A stretch of 64,000 nt of DNA, from the NCBI GenBank assembly GCA_022843145.1, contig JALHOF010000013.1:62001-126000 (forward strand), read 5' to 3'. Source of the DNA: Hyphomicrobium sp. (GTDB lineage: Bacteria > Pseudomonadota > Alphaproteobacteria > Rhizobiales > Hyphomicrobiaceae). The notes under the pieces were generated by a model. The model was not told where the DNA came from. It saw nothing but the letters and a program-made list of their open reading frames with translations, and made no database searches. Position 1 is the first letter of the stretch. Every line of letters starts with the position of its first letter. Made by a program: the position numbers and the translations under genes. This document shows, piece by piece, positions 42,876-51,297 of the stretch.

Positions 42876-45683
42876 TCACGCAGCCCCCTTCTTCGGCTTC
42901 TTGAGCTTCGTGTTCGTGTCGGCTTTGGCGGTCATCTTGGTGTACATGTCGAACAGCTTTTCTAGCCGCTCGGTGTCGTTCTTGAAGCGGCGGCCGATGT
43001 AGATGCGCTCCAGCGTCTCGTCGTTCTTATCGTGGGCGGCGCGCAGGTTGTCCGGCATCTTCTCGGGGTCGTAGAGGTCGGCGATGGTGGCAGGGAAGTG
43101 CGCCTCGCGCGCGAGCAGAATGTCCTCGGCGCAGCGCGTCAACTCCGCCTTCTGGTTCTCGGTCAGCGGCGGCACGGGGAAGGTGTTCCAGCCAAGTGTG
43201 TTGGAGTAAGAGAAATCAGTTCTCATACGGACACAGACTGTGCCGATCCACACCCAATGGAGCCGAGAGGCGACGATTGCGAGGAGCCAGATTGGGCTGC
43301 TGTACACTGCCATGGCTTTGTTCGAGATGACGGAGCTTGAGTCGACGAACCCGACGGGCAAGTAAGGTCGGTTCTCCGATGTAATGCTCGGAACTATCAG
43401 TGTCGTTCCGTCACGATGAGGCGAATAAACAAACCGATGCGGCGTTTCCGCATTGTCATTTGCCTGCTTGCCCTTGCTGGCCCGTCGCAGAGTTCGCACG
43501 CTATCGATGCGCTCTGCGATTGGGGGGATGCTGTTAGCCAACACTACATCGACATCTTCGATCCAAAGGCAGTACCTAGCATGCGACTGGGTAAATTCTC
43601 GCGAGCCCACGTATCTTCGTATCAGCCTCGCGGCGTTTGGGTGGGCGGAAATTATAGATTTCGCCTCGTCCTCTGACAGAATTAGATTTCCACCGTCCGT
43701 TGGTTTGTTGCCGTAGTCCATTACAGGCAAGCGGTTCAGCGGTTTCGACGATTTTTCTACAATAATATTTTCCATTCCAATCAGATATGGACCAATATTA
43801 CTTACTTCTTGAGTGGCGGGCCCCTCGAAAATCAGCTTCTTTTTTCTGTGGCAGTTCGAAATTCCTGCAATAATGCAGGTCACGCCTGCATTGGCCTTGG
43901 CGAGGTTCCCCCATTTGAACGGGCGGTGAGCGAAAACAATTGCTAGGCCGCGACCTAGGATCAAGGGCCAGAGCATGGCGACTTGTATACCTTGGCAAAT
44001 TGTTTTGGTTGCGACGAACGCATAGGTCGAGGGGCACTTTTCAGAATAGCGAGCGCCTAGCAAATACCAGCAAGCTACGTAGTCCAGATCACGGTAAGCC
44101 TTGGTTTCTGATCCAAAGACATGATCCATTTCAGCTTGCTGCAATGGAGAACGCCACTGGCTCCCCAAATACGGCGGGTTTCCGCATATGTAAGTCTCTC
44201 CCTCAGTCTCGGGCGCATCCAGCGCCAGCCGCCCTGTTGGCCCACCAAGGTCTTCCTCCACTGCGCCCGTAGGCTTTGGCGGCGGACATACTTCCAGCCA
44301 ATCCAGCCGCAGTGCATTGCCCGTCTTGATCCGCCCCGTGTCGTGGAGCGGCAGCACCATGTCTCGGGCTTCCTTCTGCCCGATGTAGTTCACGTCCGAT
44401 TGGAACTCAGCGATAAGCAGCGCCAGCCGCGCGATTTCAGCCGCGAAGCTCTTGATCTCGATGCCGTAGAAATTGGTGAGCGGGATGACGCTGCGCTCGC
44501 CATGGAAGCGAACGAGGTCAAGTAGTTCCTCGTCAGCACCATTGCCGCTTTGCAGCCGGATGATGATGCGCCGCTCGATCTCACGCATCTGCCGGTAGGC
44601 GATGACGAGGAAGTTGCCAGAGCCGCAAGCCGGATCGAACACGCGGATGCGCTGAAGCCGCTTGCGCAGGTTCTGAAGCTTGCGCTTGTTGTCGCCCGCT
44701 TCCTCTAGCTTCTCGCGCAGGTCGTCGAGGAACAGCGGATTCAGTACTTTGAGAATGTTCGGCACGCTTGTGTAGTGCATGCCGAGTTCGCCGCGCTCAT
44801 CCTCGTCGGCAACGGCCTGAATCATCGAGCCGAAGATGTCGGGATTGATTTCCCGCCAAGTCAGCGATCCTGCGTTCACGAGGTACGAGCGCGCGATGCG
44901 CGAGAATTTCGGCACCTCGTTGCGCTTCGTGAACAATCCGCCGTTGACGTAGGGAAAGCTGTCGGCGAAGGGGCGGATCTTGGCCTTGGCCCGGTCTTCG
45001 ATTTTGGTGTCCATCGCCCGGAACAGCTCAGCGATGACCTCGTGCGTGTTGCTGGAGTCGCTGGCGGTAAACTGCTCGATGGCCTTCGTGAAGAGGTGGT
45101 CGCCTAAGAAGATGCCGGTGCTTTCTGCGAAGAAGCAGAAGATGAGGCGCGCCATGAACTGGTTGAGGTCGGCGCGCCGGGCTTCCGCATCCCAGTCAGG
45201 GTTCGCCTTCAGAAGCTCGACATAGAGCTTGTTCAGCTTGTTGGTCGCCCGAATGTCTATTGGGTTGTCTTTGATCTGGCGGACGGCGGAGATGCCGGCC
45301 AGTGGCAGCAGCAGGCCAAAGGCCTTGGGCAGATCGGTAAACTTGCAGATCTTGGCTTCGCCAGTCGCCAGCTCTTCGACCTCAAGCATGTCGCCATCGG
45401 TCGCCAGCACAAACTTGGCTTTGGCCTTGAGGGTTGCAGGGCTCGACCTCAGCTTCTTCAGCGTCTCGCTGACTGCACCTGCTCTGCACACGGCGATGTG
45501 AATGTTGCTGCGCTGAAGCACGCCTCCCTCCACATCGGAGGCGTTGGAGGTCCCCGACCGCAGCCGCTTGAGCGTCGTCTCCTTGTTGCCGAACGCCTCC
45601 AGCAGCCGGAACGGGAACTCGGCCGCGTGGAACGGCTGCTCCGCCAGCAGCGAGATGGCTTCCTCGATGTCGGTCGCCTTCAT
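42876..45683 (-). CDS. Class I SAM-dependent DNA methyltransferase (MmeI-like)
   Basis: A 935-residue adenine-type DNA methyltransferase. Residues 1-130 form an MmeI-N-like domain without a clear PD-ExK site. A helical spacer runs to about 340, then motif I DPACGSGNF at 350-358 and motif IV NPPY at 502-505. The rest is a target-recognition domain and a helical C-terminus ending in a Lys-rich tail. Part of the recognition region (about 43.7-44.1 kb) is visibly richer in A+T than its flanks. ATG 45683 is preferred over 45701. The lack of an obvious nuclease suggests that cleavage is supplied by the GIY-YIG partner. Confidence 0.85.
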   Translation of the reverse strand: MKATDIEEAISLLAEQPFHAAEFPFRLLEAFGNKETTLKRLRSGTSNASDVEGGVLQRSNIHIAVCRAGAVSETLKKLRSSPATLKAKAKFVLATDGDMLEVEELATGEAKICKFTDLPKAFGLLLPLAGISAVRQIKDNPIDIRATNKLNKLYVELLKANPDWDAEARRADLNQFMARLIFCFFAESTGIFLGDHLFTKAIEQFTASDSSNTHEVIAELFRAMDTKIEDRAKAKIRPFADSFPYVNGGLFTKRNEVPKFSRIARSYLVNAGSLTWREINPDIFGSMIQAVADEDERGELGMHYTSVPNILKVLNPLFLDDLREKLEEAGDNKRKLQNLRKRLQRIRVFDPACGSGNFLVIAYRQMREIERRIIIRLQSGNGADEELLDLVRFHGERSVIPLTNFYGIEIKSFAAEIARLALLIAEFQSDVNYIGQKEARDMVLPLHDTGRIKTGNALRLDWLEVCPPPKPTGAVEEDLGGPTGRLALDAPETEGETYICGNPPYLGSQWRSPLQQAEMDHVFGSETKAYRDLDYVACWYLLGARYSEKCPSTYAFVATKTICQGIQVAMLWPLILGRGLAIVFAHRPFKWGNLAKANAGVTCIIAGISNCHRKKKLIFEGPATQEVSNIGPYLIGMENIIVEKSSKPLNRLPVMDYGNKPTDGGNLILSEDEAKSIISAHPNAARLIRRYVGSREFTQSHARYCLWIEDVDVVLANSIPPIAERIDSVRTLRRASKGKQANDNAETPHRFVYSPHRDGTTLIVPSITSENRPYLPVGFVDSSSVISNKAMAVYSSPIWLLAIVASRLHWVWIGTVCVRMRTDFSYSNTLGWNTFPVPPLTENQKAELTRCAEDILLAREAHFPATIADLYDPEKMPDNLRAAHDKNDETLERIYIGRRFKNDTERLEKLFDMYTKMTAKADTNTKLKKPKKGAA

Positions 45684-45743
45684 CGTACATCTCGGTTGCA
45701 AGTTGCCGGGGTCGCGGACCCTAACGTCTTTACGGCGGGTTCG

Positions 45744-46871
45744 TCATCGACTTTGATTTCCGATACGATTCGGTCGTGTGCATAAATGCCTCCGGCGCTG
45801 GGCGGCGATGACCTTGGCGATGAGATTTTCCAGCTCGTCTTGGCCGGGAGTTGCGCCCAGCGCCTTGATGATCTCGCCTTGCCGGTGCGGGTCGATGCGG
45901 CCGTAGCTGGTGAACGTCGTAAGCATCTGCTCGTGGCCGAGGTTCTGGCTCCACGCTTTCAGATCGGCCGGGGTCTGGCAGACCTCAAACCCATAGCGTG
46001 CCAGCATGTGGCGGAAGCTGTGCGGATGGAATGACGGCAAGCCCGCTCGCTCGAATGCCGCCCGGAAGGCGCGCCGGACGGGATCGGCGTTGCGCCAATT
46101 GCGCCGCTGGATGCCGGACGCCTCGAAGTGATGCTCCGCGCCTTGCTGGATTTCGGTAGCCGGGAACAGGGGATCGTCGGCACCCCACAAATGGAGGGTT
46201 GTCAATTCTCCGATCCATTCGCGCACAATTCGCAACGGCTCATCGCCAACCGGGAAGAAAAAGGTTGTGATGGTCTTGCCGAACTTGGTCTCGACGTCTC
46301 GGGCGTCCTGGTAAACGACGCCGTCCTTTAGATCGACGTGGCGCAGCTTCAAGGACACTGCCGCGCGGTCGCGGCATCCCGTTAGAAGTAGGAAGGCCAT
46401 CAATGCCTGATCGCGGCGCTCGTAGACGGTCGCGCGCGGCATGCATTCGAGCGTGTGCGTGACTTGCGCCAGCGTCGGCACGGGTCGCGGACGGGATGCG
46501 AGCGCGATCCGGCTATCCCGATCGCTGGGGTTGAAGTAGTCGGCGTCGGTGAAGCTGAATCGGGAGCGGTAGCCAGACCGACCCGCAAGCCAGCGGAAGA
46601 ATGCGCGCAACGCCGCCAAGGTCGAACGGATTGTCGACTTGCTGAGTGTCGTCTTGCCGCGTTGGCTCACTTGGTTGGAAAGTTGCCGCTTGAAGGCGAC
46701 GGCTTGCTGTTGATGAAATTTCTTGAAGTCGCGATGCTTTGTGAAATCCTCGAACCGGGCGATGGCGGCAGCTACGCAATCGATCGTCTGTTCGCTGTTG
46801 CGCTGGGTTTCCTTGAGGTAGGCGAGATATTCGCGCACGATGCGCGCGTTGGTTTCGTTACGCTTTGTCAT
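45744..46871 (-). CDS. Second tyrosine recombinase of the island
   Basis: A 375-residue XerC/phage-type recombinase. The N-terminal SAM-like core-binding domain runs through QTIDCVAAAIARFEDFTKHR and FKRQLSNQVSQRG. Catalytic residues: Arg in LLTGCRDRAAVSLKLRHVDL, His-x-x-Arg in SFHPHSFRHMLARYGFEV, His in NLGHEQMLTTFTSYGRI, whose Tyr is the nucleophile. ATG 46871 overlaps the upstream HTH gene by 14 bp. It differs from the P4-type integrase at the left end. It precedes the defence-like operon on the same strand, 60 bp from the methyltransferase start. Confidence 0.88.
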   Translation of the reverse strand: MTKRNETNARIVREYLAYLKETQRNSEQTIDCVAAAIARFEDFTKHRDFKKFHQQQAVAFKRQLSNQVSQRGKTTLSKSTIRSTLAALRAFFRWLAGRSGYRSRFSFTDADYFNPSDRDSRIALASRPRPVPTLAQVTHTLECMPRATVYERRDQALMAFLLLTGCRDRAAVSLKLRHVDLKDGVVYQDARDVETKFGKTITTFFFPVGDEPLRIVREWIGELTTLHLWGADDPLFPATEIQQGAEHHFEASGIQRRNWRNADPVRRAFRAAFERAGLPSFHPHSFRHMLARYGFEVCQTPADLKAWSQNLGHEQMLTTFTSYGRIDPHRQGEIIKALGATPGQDELENLIAKVIAAQRRRHLCTRPNRIGNQSR

Positions 46872-47358
46872 GGGCTGTTTCCCGATGAGTTGTTGAGTGA
46901 CAATCCAGGGAGTGCAGACGGCCATCTGTTATTCGTTCGTGGCCATGCGGATATGCAACGGTGCAGCTACCGCGCACGGCATCGAGATTGCGCAGGCCTG
47001 CGCGGCGGTGCATGAGGCAGGAACAGACGGGACAGAGCGCGCGAAGGTTGCCCGACAGGCTCGCGATGGGGATGTAGTCGAGCATCCCCTCCGCTGCCTC
47101 GCGGGCGGCTTTGCAGCGAACGCAATACAACTCGCCTGGGCCGCAGTGGACTTTGCCGCTCGCGCGTCGTCGTTCCAGGAACGCCCGAAGATCGGTGCCG
47201 GCGATGAGATGGGGACGGGCGCCCGTCATCGCAGGTAGGCCCGCCTTTATCCAGTTCCGCACCGTCTGCCGGTGGATGCCGTAGAGCCGGGCAACCTCCT
47301 CAACCGAATAGCAGCGGTTGATCTTGGCCCGGCGCGGATTGAGCCGCTTGCCTGCCAT
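46858..47358 (-). CDS. HTH protein with Cys motifs, excisionase-like
   Basis: A 166-residue protein. The N-terminal winged helix CYSVEEVARLYGIHRQTVRN WIKAGLPAM is excisionase/MerR-like. Then come a possible zinc site (Cys pair in ELYCVRCKAAREAAEG) and a second Cys cluster (ALCPVCSCLMHRR). It overlaps the recombinase start by 14 bp, so the two are translated together. Probably a directionality factor or local regulator for that recombinase. Confidence 0.7.
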   Translation of the reverse strand: MAGKRLNPRRAKINRCYSVEEVARLYGIHRQTVRNWIKAGLPAMTGARPHLIAGTDLRAFLERRRASGKVHCGPGELYCVRCKAAREAAEGMLDYIPIASLSGNLRALCPVCSCLMHRRAGLRNLDAVRGSCTVAYPHGHERITDGRLHSLDCHSTTHRETAHDKA

Positions 47359-47361
47359 GGC

Positions 47362-47568
47362 TTATGCCGCCCCCTCATGGATGAGACGGCGGATGTCCTC
47401 CACGCGCCATGCGGTGATGCGCGGGCCGAGTTTGACGGGGCGGGGATAGCGGCCCGATTTGACGCCGGCCCACCATGTCGAGCGCGACACGGGGATTGGG
47501 CCGCGAGGGGCGAGGATTGCGGAGAGCCGGACGAAGCCGGTCTGCGGAAGTGTGGGAGGTTCTGACAT
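47362..47568 (-). CDS. AlpA-family small HTH protein
   Basis: A 68-residue protein with the AlpA/excisionase pattern: GFVRLSAILAPRGPIPVSRS, then TWWAGVKSGRYPRPVKLGPR and TAWRVEDIRRLIHEGAA. It starts the minus-strand run that includes the HTH gene (3 bp away), the second recombinase and the methylase operon. Such proteins activate integrase or excision genes of islands. Confidence 0.85.
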   Translation of the reverse strand: MSEPPTLPQTGFVRLSAILAPRGPIPVSRSTWWAGVKSGRYPRPVKLGPRITAWRVEDIRRLIHEGAA

Positions 47569-47642
47569 GGTGCGTCTCCATTCGTTCGAGGACGACGGAG
47601 ACTTAAATGGGTCGACGCAGCTCGTGGCCGATCGGCGATTGC

Positions 47643-48728
47643 CTAATCCGATTTCGGTTTCCGCTTTGCCGATTTCGGTTTGCGCTGGACCATGTCGGGT
47701 GCAACGAAGTTTTCGAGTTCTGCCGCCTCCTTCAAGTACTTGAGTACAGTTTCGCCCGTCATTTTCAGTCCGAGCTTCGTAGCGGAATCTGCGATCTCCC
47801 GTGCAGCCGAGTTCCTCTTGCCGTTCGGGTCGTAGCCATGGCCATCGACCGCTGCCGCTATCGCGATAGTGAGGAGGCTGTTGCGTCCCGTAGTCGTGAC
47901 CGGCTTCTCGTGGACGGGCGCAATTCTCTGATCGATGACTTGTTGCTTTAGCGCAGCAATCAGAGTCTGAGCGTCGCCGAGCTGCTTTTGCAGTGATGCC
48001 GTCTGATGCTCGTGTTCGGTCCTTAGCCGATCGATGTCGACCTCTGCTGCTAACCAGCCCTCGAACGTTCGCTGTTCATCGCGTTCCCGCTCAAGTTCGA
48101 CGCTTTCAAGAGCCTCGCGATGTGCTTCCAGCACACTGAGGGTCGCCTCCAATTCGGATTGGATTTCGGCGCACAAGTCGTGCCAGTACTTGATCGGCTC
48201 TCCCCGATCAAACGTGCAACTTATGAACCCATCAGGGACAACAACCTTGTACTGATGCGCCCAAGTCAAGAATTGCAGTGGCGAGAAGCGCTCCGGAAGT
48301 TCATCCCAAATGATGGCTCGATCGACGAGGTCGAGCAGGTCTGCGTATCGTTGAGCGAATAGGGAATTGCCCAAGTACGGTTCGACCGTACTCCAATCAA
48401 CGTACCTCGGATCTTTCCCAAGTGACAGTGCAACGGCTTCGTCAACGGTGAGGAACGCGCAGCGCCCATAGTGTTCGTAGTCGGCATCTGTGCCGAATTT
48501 GTTAAATGGCCGCTCTAGATCTTGCTCAGTTAGGGCTTCGAGGACCTCCCGAGCCAGTTCCTCGGGGGGCATCGCGTGCAATCCGTCCAGATACGCACGG
48601 TGCAAGTTCAACAGCGTGTGGATCGCCTGCTCATGCGTATCCGCCGGTCGTAGATCGGGGCGCTGTACCTTTGACCACCAATGCTGGTTGAGAAAGTCGA
48701 TAACTTCCTGTGGGTGGGTCAAACGCAT
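47643..48728 (-). CDS. Coiled-coil protein with C-terminal HTH-like region, unknown function
   Basis: A 361-residue protein. The first 180 residues are globular (RLTHPQEVIDFLNQHWWSKV, aromatic-rich). A coiled coil of about 80 residues follows (EAHREALESVELERERDEQR to SLQKQLGDAQTLIAALKQQV). The C-terminus reads LLTIAIAAAVDGHGYDPNGK and LGLKMTGETVLKYLKEAAEL, a module often seen at the end of island proteins and likely DNA-binding. It is the rightmost cargo gene. Not recognised as any named family. Confidence 0.65.
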   Translation of the reverse strand: MRLTHPQEVIDFLNQHWWSKVQRPDLRPADTHEQAIHTLLNLHRAYLDGLHAMPPEELAREVLEALTEQDLERPFNKFGTDADYEHYGRCAFLTVDEAVALSLGKDPRYVDWSTVEPYLGNSLFAQRYADLLDLVDRAIIWDELPERFSPLQFLTWAHQYKVVVPDGFISCTFDRGEPIKYWHDLCAEIQSELEATLSVLEAHREALESVELERERDEQRTFEGWLAAEVDIDRLRTEHEHQTASLQKQLGDAQTLIAALKQQVIDQRIAPVHEKPVTTTGRNSLLTIAIAAAVDGHGYDPNGKRNSAAREIADSATKLGLKMTGETVLKYLKEAAELENFVAPDMVQRKPKSAKRKPKSD

Positions 48729-48859
48729 ACTCCGCGCGGCAGAAAGATGCTCTGAGGACGTCCTGCGCGGATTAACTATGTTTAATGTCGTGCTTTAGGC
48801 TTAGGCACGGCGGATTCTAGGCAGCCTGAGTACTGCGTGTTCGAGAAACCATGCACCAG

Positions 48860-48892
48860 TGGTGGATGATATGGTGGATGATATGGTGGATG
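48860..48892 (+). repeat. Right integrase arm-site array (3 x TGGTGGATG)
   Basis: Copies start at 48860, 48872 and 48884, again with a 12-bp period and ATA or similar spacers. Same sequence and orientation as the array at 35252-35284. It ends 43 bp before the attR core. Confidence 0.65.
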
Positions 48893-48935
48893 CGAACGCA
48901 GTTATGCAATAAAAACAAGCAAAAACAATAGCCTA

Positions 48936-48949
48936 TGGCGGAGGGGGTG
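48936..48949. other. attR core site within tRNA-Ser
   Basis: TGGCGGAGGGGGTG, identical to 35095-35108. It covers the CCA end, discriminator and acceptor 3' strand of the tRNA. Tyrosine-recombinase islands commonly use this part of a tRNA gene. Confidence 0.75.
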
Positions 48950-49025
48950 GGATTCGAACCCACGGTGGGCTTGCACCCACGCCGGTTTTCAAGACCGGTG
49001 CCTTAAACCACTCGGCCACCCATCC
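48936..49025 (-). tRNA. tRNA-Ser (anticodon UGA)
   Basis: 90 nt with encoded CCA. On the minus strand it starts GGATGGGTGGCCGAGTGG. The anticodon loop reads CGGTCTTGAAAACCGG with TGA in the middle, a long variable arm (GTGGGTGCAAGCCCACC) marks a class II tRNA, and the T-arm GTGGGTTCGAATCCCAC is intact. The acceptor stem has one mismatch, U4 against C69. Its 3' end is the island insertion site. Confidence 0.95.
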
Positions 49026-49205
49026 TTGCGGAACGCGGCGGACCCTAGCGGCTCACGGTCCGCTTCTCAAGTGCGGCAGAGACGTCGCGTCCACGGACCG
49101 AGTTAACGTCCTGCTAATCCTGTTTTGCCATCGTTTCGACGCGCTCGAGCCACGCCGGTCTTGTACCCGGCAGGCGAGAGCCCACGATGTGCTGGGAGAG
49201 TTTGC

Positions 49206-49967
49206 GTGGTTATGTGCATTTTGGCCGCTCCGATACGTGCGGCCGGGGTTGTGTTCGGACTAGCCGCAATCCTCGGCACCACAGCGTGTTCTCGCGGCGA
49301 GCAGGCCGTCGAGACGCGGTTGGGATCCAACCGGTCGTCGTCAACGATCGATCCGCAAACAGGCACCAGCGCCAGCCCCCGGGTCGCTCACGAAGGCGAT
49401 GTCATTCCCAAGGGCGGCGGCAGCTTCAAACTCGGTTCCCCCTACAAGATCGCCGGCCGCTGGTATGTCCCGCGTGAGGATCATGCCTACGACGCGACCG
49501 GGGTCGCATCCTGGTACGGCACCGATTTTCATGGCCGCAAGACGGCCAACGGCGAAATCTACGACATGAACGCGCTAACGGCCGCCCACACCACGTTGCC
49601 GCTACCGTCCTATGCCTACGTCACCAATTTGGAGAACGGCCGGACGGTACTCGTTCGGATCAACGATCGGGGGCCATATGCGCATGACCGCATCATCGAT
49701 CTGTCGCGCCAGACCGCCCGCGCGCTCGGCAGTGAAAGCCGGGGGCTGACGACGGTGCGTGTGCGGTACGCCGGCCGCGCGCCGCTCAATGGGGATGACA
49801 GCCGCGAACGGCAGTATCTCGCTGCGCAACCGTGGTGGCGGGGTGACGCGAATGCGATCGCCGCGCCGATGCGCCCGCAACCTGCCGCGCCGCGGCAGGC
49901 CGAATCGGGCGGCTGGTCGCCATTTGCGCACCGAAGCTCCGGGCGAAGCTCTCTCGGCGGCCTCTGA
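49206..49967 (+). CDS. rlpA: RlpA-family septal ring lytic transglycosylase
   Basis: RlpA double-psi beta-barrel protein. A signal segment (AAGVVFGLAAILGTTAC) ends in a Cys that may be lipidated, although T at -3 is not a standard lipobox. The barrel has ATGVASWYGTDFHGRKTANG, YDMNALTAAHTTLPLPSYAY, RTVLVRINDRGPYAHDRIID and LS. No SPOR domain follows; the tail is Pro/Ala-rich. GTG 49206 has GGGAGAG upstream; ATG 49212 is the alternative. It cuts naked peptidoglycan glycan strands in the family members studied. dacC lies downstream. Confidence 0.87.
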   Translation: MVMCILAAPIRAAGVVFGLAAILGTTACSRGEQAVETRLGSNRSSSTIDPQTGTSASPRVAHEGDVIPKGGGSFKLGSPYKIAGRWYVPREDHAYDATGVASWYGTDFHGRKTANGEIYDMNALTAAHTTLPLPSYAYVTNLENGRTVLVRINDRGPYAHDRIIDLSRQTARALGSESRGLTTVRVRYAGRAPLNGDDSRERQYLAAQPWWRGDANAIAAPMRPQPAAPRQAESGGWSPFAHRSSGRSSLGGL

Positions 49968-50088
49968 TCGCGGCTGCAGGGCAGCAACCTGTTGGCGCCG
50001 CTCTGGATCGCGCCGTTGAACGTTGACATCTGCGGAGGTGCGCCGGAATAGTCGTGCCCAGCGCAATTGATCAGTGTTCGAGATTCTC

Positions 50089-51288
50089 ATGAACCGACGT
50101 CACGATCGCAACCACACCGTATCGCACAAGTTCGCGACGACGCTTGCGATAATCGCTGCGTTCTGGCTCGGGACCGTGTCCGCTTGGGCGCAAGGCTCGG
50201 AGTTCACCAGCAAGGCCAAGCACGCGGTTTTGATGGACGCGGCTTCCGGTGCAATTCTTTATCAGCAACGTGCGGATGAACTGGCGCCGCCGGCAAGCAT
50301 GAGCAAGCTGATGGTGCTGACGGTCCTGTTCAAGGCCATCAAGAACGGGCAGTTGAAGACTGACGACGAGTTCCTGATGAGTGAATACGCGTGGCGGAAG
50401 GGTGGCGCCCCGTCCGGAACGTCGGCGATGATGGTGCCGGTGAACACCAAGGCCAAACTGTCCGAACTGATCCAGGGCATCATCATCCAATCCGGCAACG
50501 ACGCCAGCATCGCCATCGCCGAAGGCATGGCGGGCACCGAAGATGCGTTCGCGGCAATCATGGAGCAGGAGGCGCGAAAGCTCGGTCTCGCAAAGTCGAC
50601 CTTTCGCAATGCCACCGGGCTCTTTCATCCAGAGCACCTGATGACGGCGCGCGAACTTGCAATTCTGGCCCGGCATCTCATCATGGAGTACCCGGAAGAA
50701 TACAAGATCTTCGGTCAAAAGGAGTTCAACTACCGCAAACACCGCTTCATCAATCGTAATCCGTTGCTGTTTCAGGGCTTCGATGCCGATGGTCTCAAGA
50801 CGGGCTACATCAAGGAGTCGGGCTACGGCATGGTCGGTTCCGCCGTGCAGGATGGCCGACGTCTGATCGTCGTCGTCGGTGGACTTGGCACCGCCGAAGA
50901 GCGCCGAGACGAGGCCAAGAGGCTGCTGGAGTGGGGCTTCAAAAGCTTCACCGAATTCAAGCTCTTCGATGCGGGCGAGACGGTGGGGCAGGCGCGGGTA
51001 TGGGGCGGCACGCAGATGTACGTATCGCTGACCGGGCAGGGCGACTTGGCCGTCATTCTTCCACGATTTCCAGCCAACCAGAAATTGCGGGCCGAGATTG
51101 TCTACAAGGGTCCGTTGAAGCCCCCGCTCAAGAAGGGGGATCCGGTGGCTAAACTCCGCGTGACGAGTTCGTCGAACGCGGTCAACGAAGTGCCATTGTA
51201 CGCCTCCGAAGACGTGCCAGAAGGGGGTATTTGGCGGCGCGGGATCGATAGTCTGATGCATCTGGCGCTGCGCTGGGTCCCGCTCTAG
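50089..51288 (+). CDS. dacC: D-alanyl-D-alanine carboxypeptidase (penicillin-binding protein 5/6 type)
   Basis: Periplasmic, membrane-anchored DD-carboxypeptidase, 399 residues. Signal peptide KFATTLAIIAAFWLGTVSAWAQ. Active-site motifs are SxxK in PPASMSKLM, SxN in IIQSGNDAS and KTG in GLKTGYIKESG. A PBP5-type C-terminal domain and an amphipathic tail (IDSLMHLALRWVPL) anchor it. ATG 50089 is used; GTG 50074 also opens the frame. tmk follows 9 bp downstream, so it heads a conserved operon. Confidence 0.92.
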   Translation: MNRRHDRNHTVSHKFATTLAIIAAFWLGTVSAWAQGSEFTSKAKHAVLMDAASGAILYQQRADELAPPASMSKLMVLTVLFKAIKNGQLKTDDEFLMSEYAWRKGGAPSGTSAMMVPVNTKAKLSELIQGIIIQSGNDASIAIAEGMAGTEDAFAAIMEQEARKLGLAKSTFRNATGLFHPEHLMTARELAILARHLIMEYPEEYKIFGQKEFNYRKHRFINRNPLLFQGFDADGLKTGYIKESGYGMVGSAVQDGRRLIVVVGGLGTAEERRDEAKRLLEWGFKSFTEFKLFDAGETVGQARVWGGTQMYVSLTGQGDLAVILPRFPANQKLRAEIVYKGPLKPPLKKGDPVAKLRVTSSSNAVNEVPLYASEDVPEGGIWRRGIDSLMHLALRWVPL

Positions 51289-51297
51289 TCTCCGCCG

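Larger units (their letters stand above)
35095..48949. mobile_element. Genomic island integrated at tRNA-Ser(UGA)
   Basis: About 13.8 kb bounded by 14-bp direct repeats (TGGCGGAGGGGGTG). It carries an integrase at the left end, and both ends bear the same triple TGGTGGATG array. Cargo: nucleotidyltransferase-fold gene, decayed IS630, methyltransferase-helicase-GIY-YIG operon, second tyrosine recombinase, two small HTH genes and a coiled-coil protein. The tRNA end is the right end; the integrase is at the far end, an uncommon but known orientation. Confidence 0.82.
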
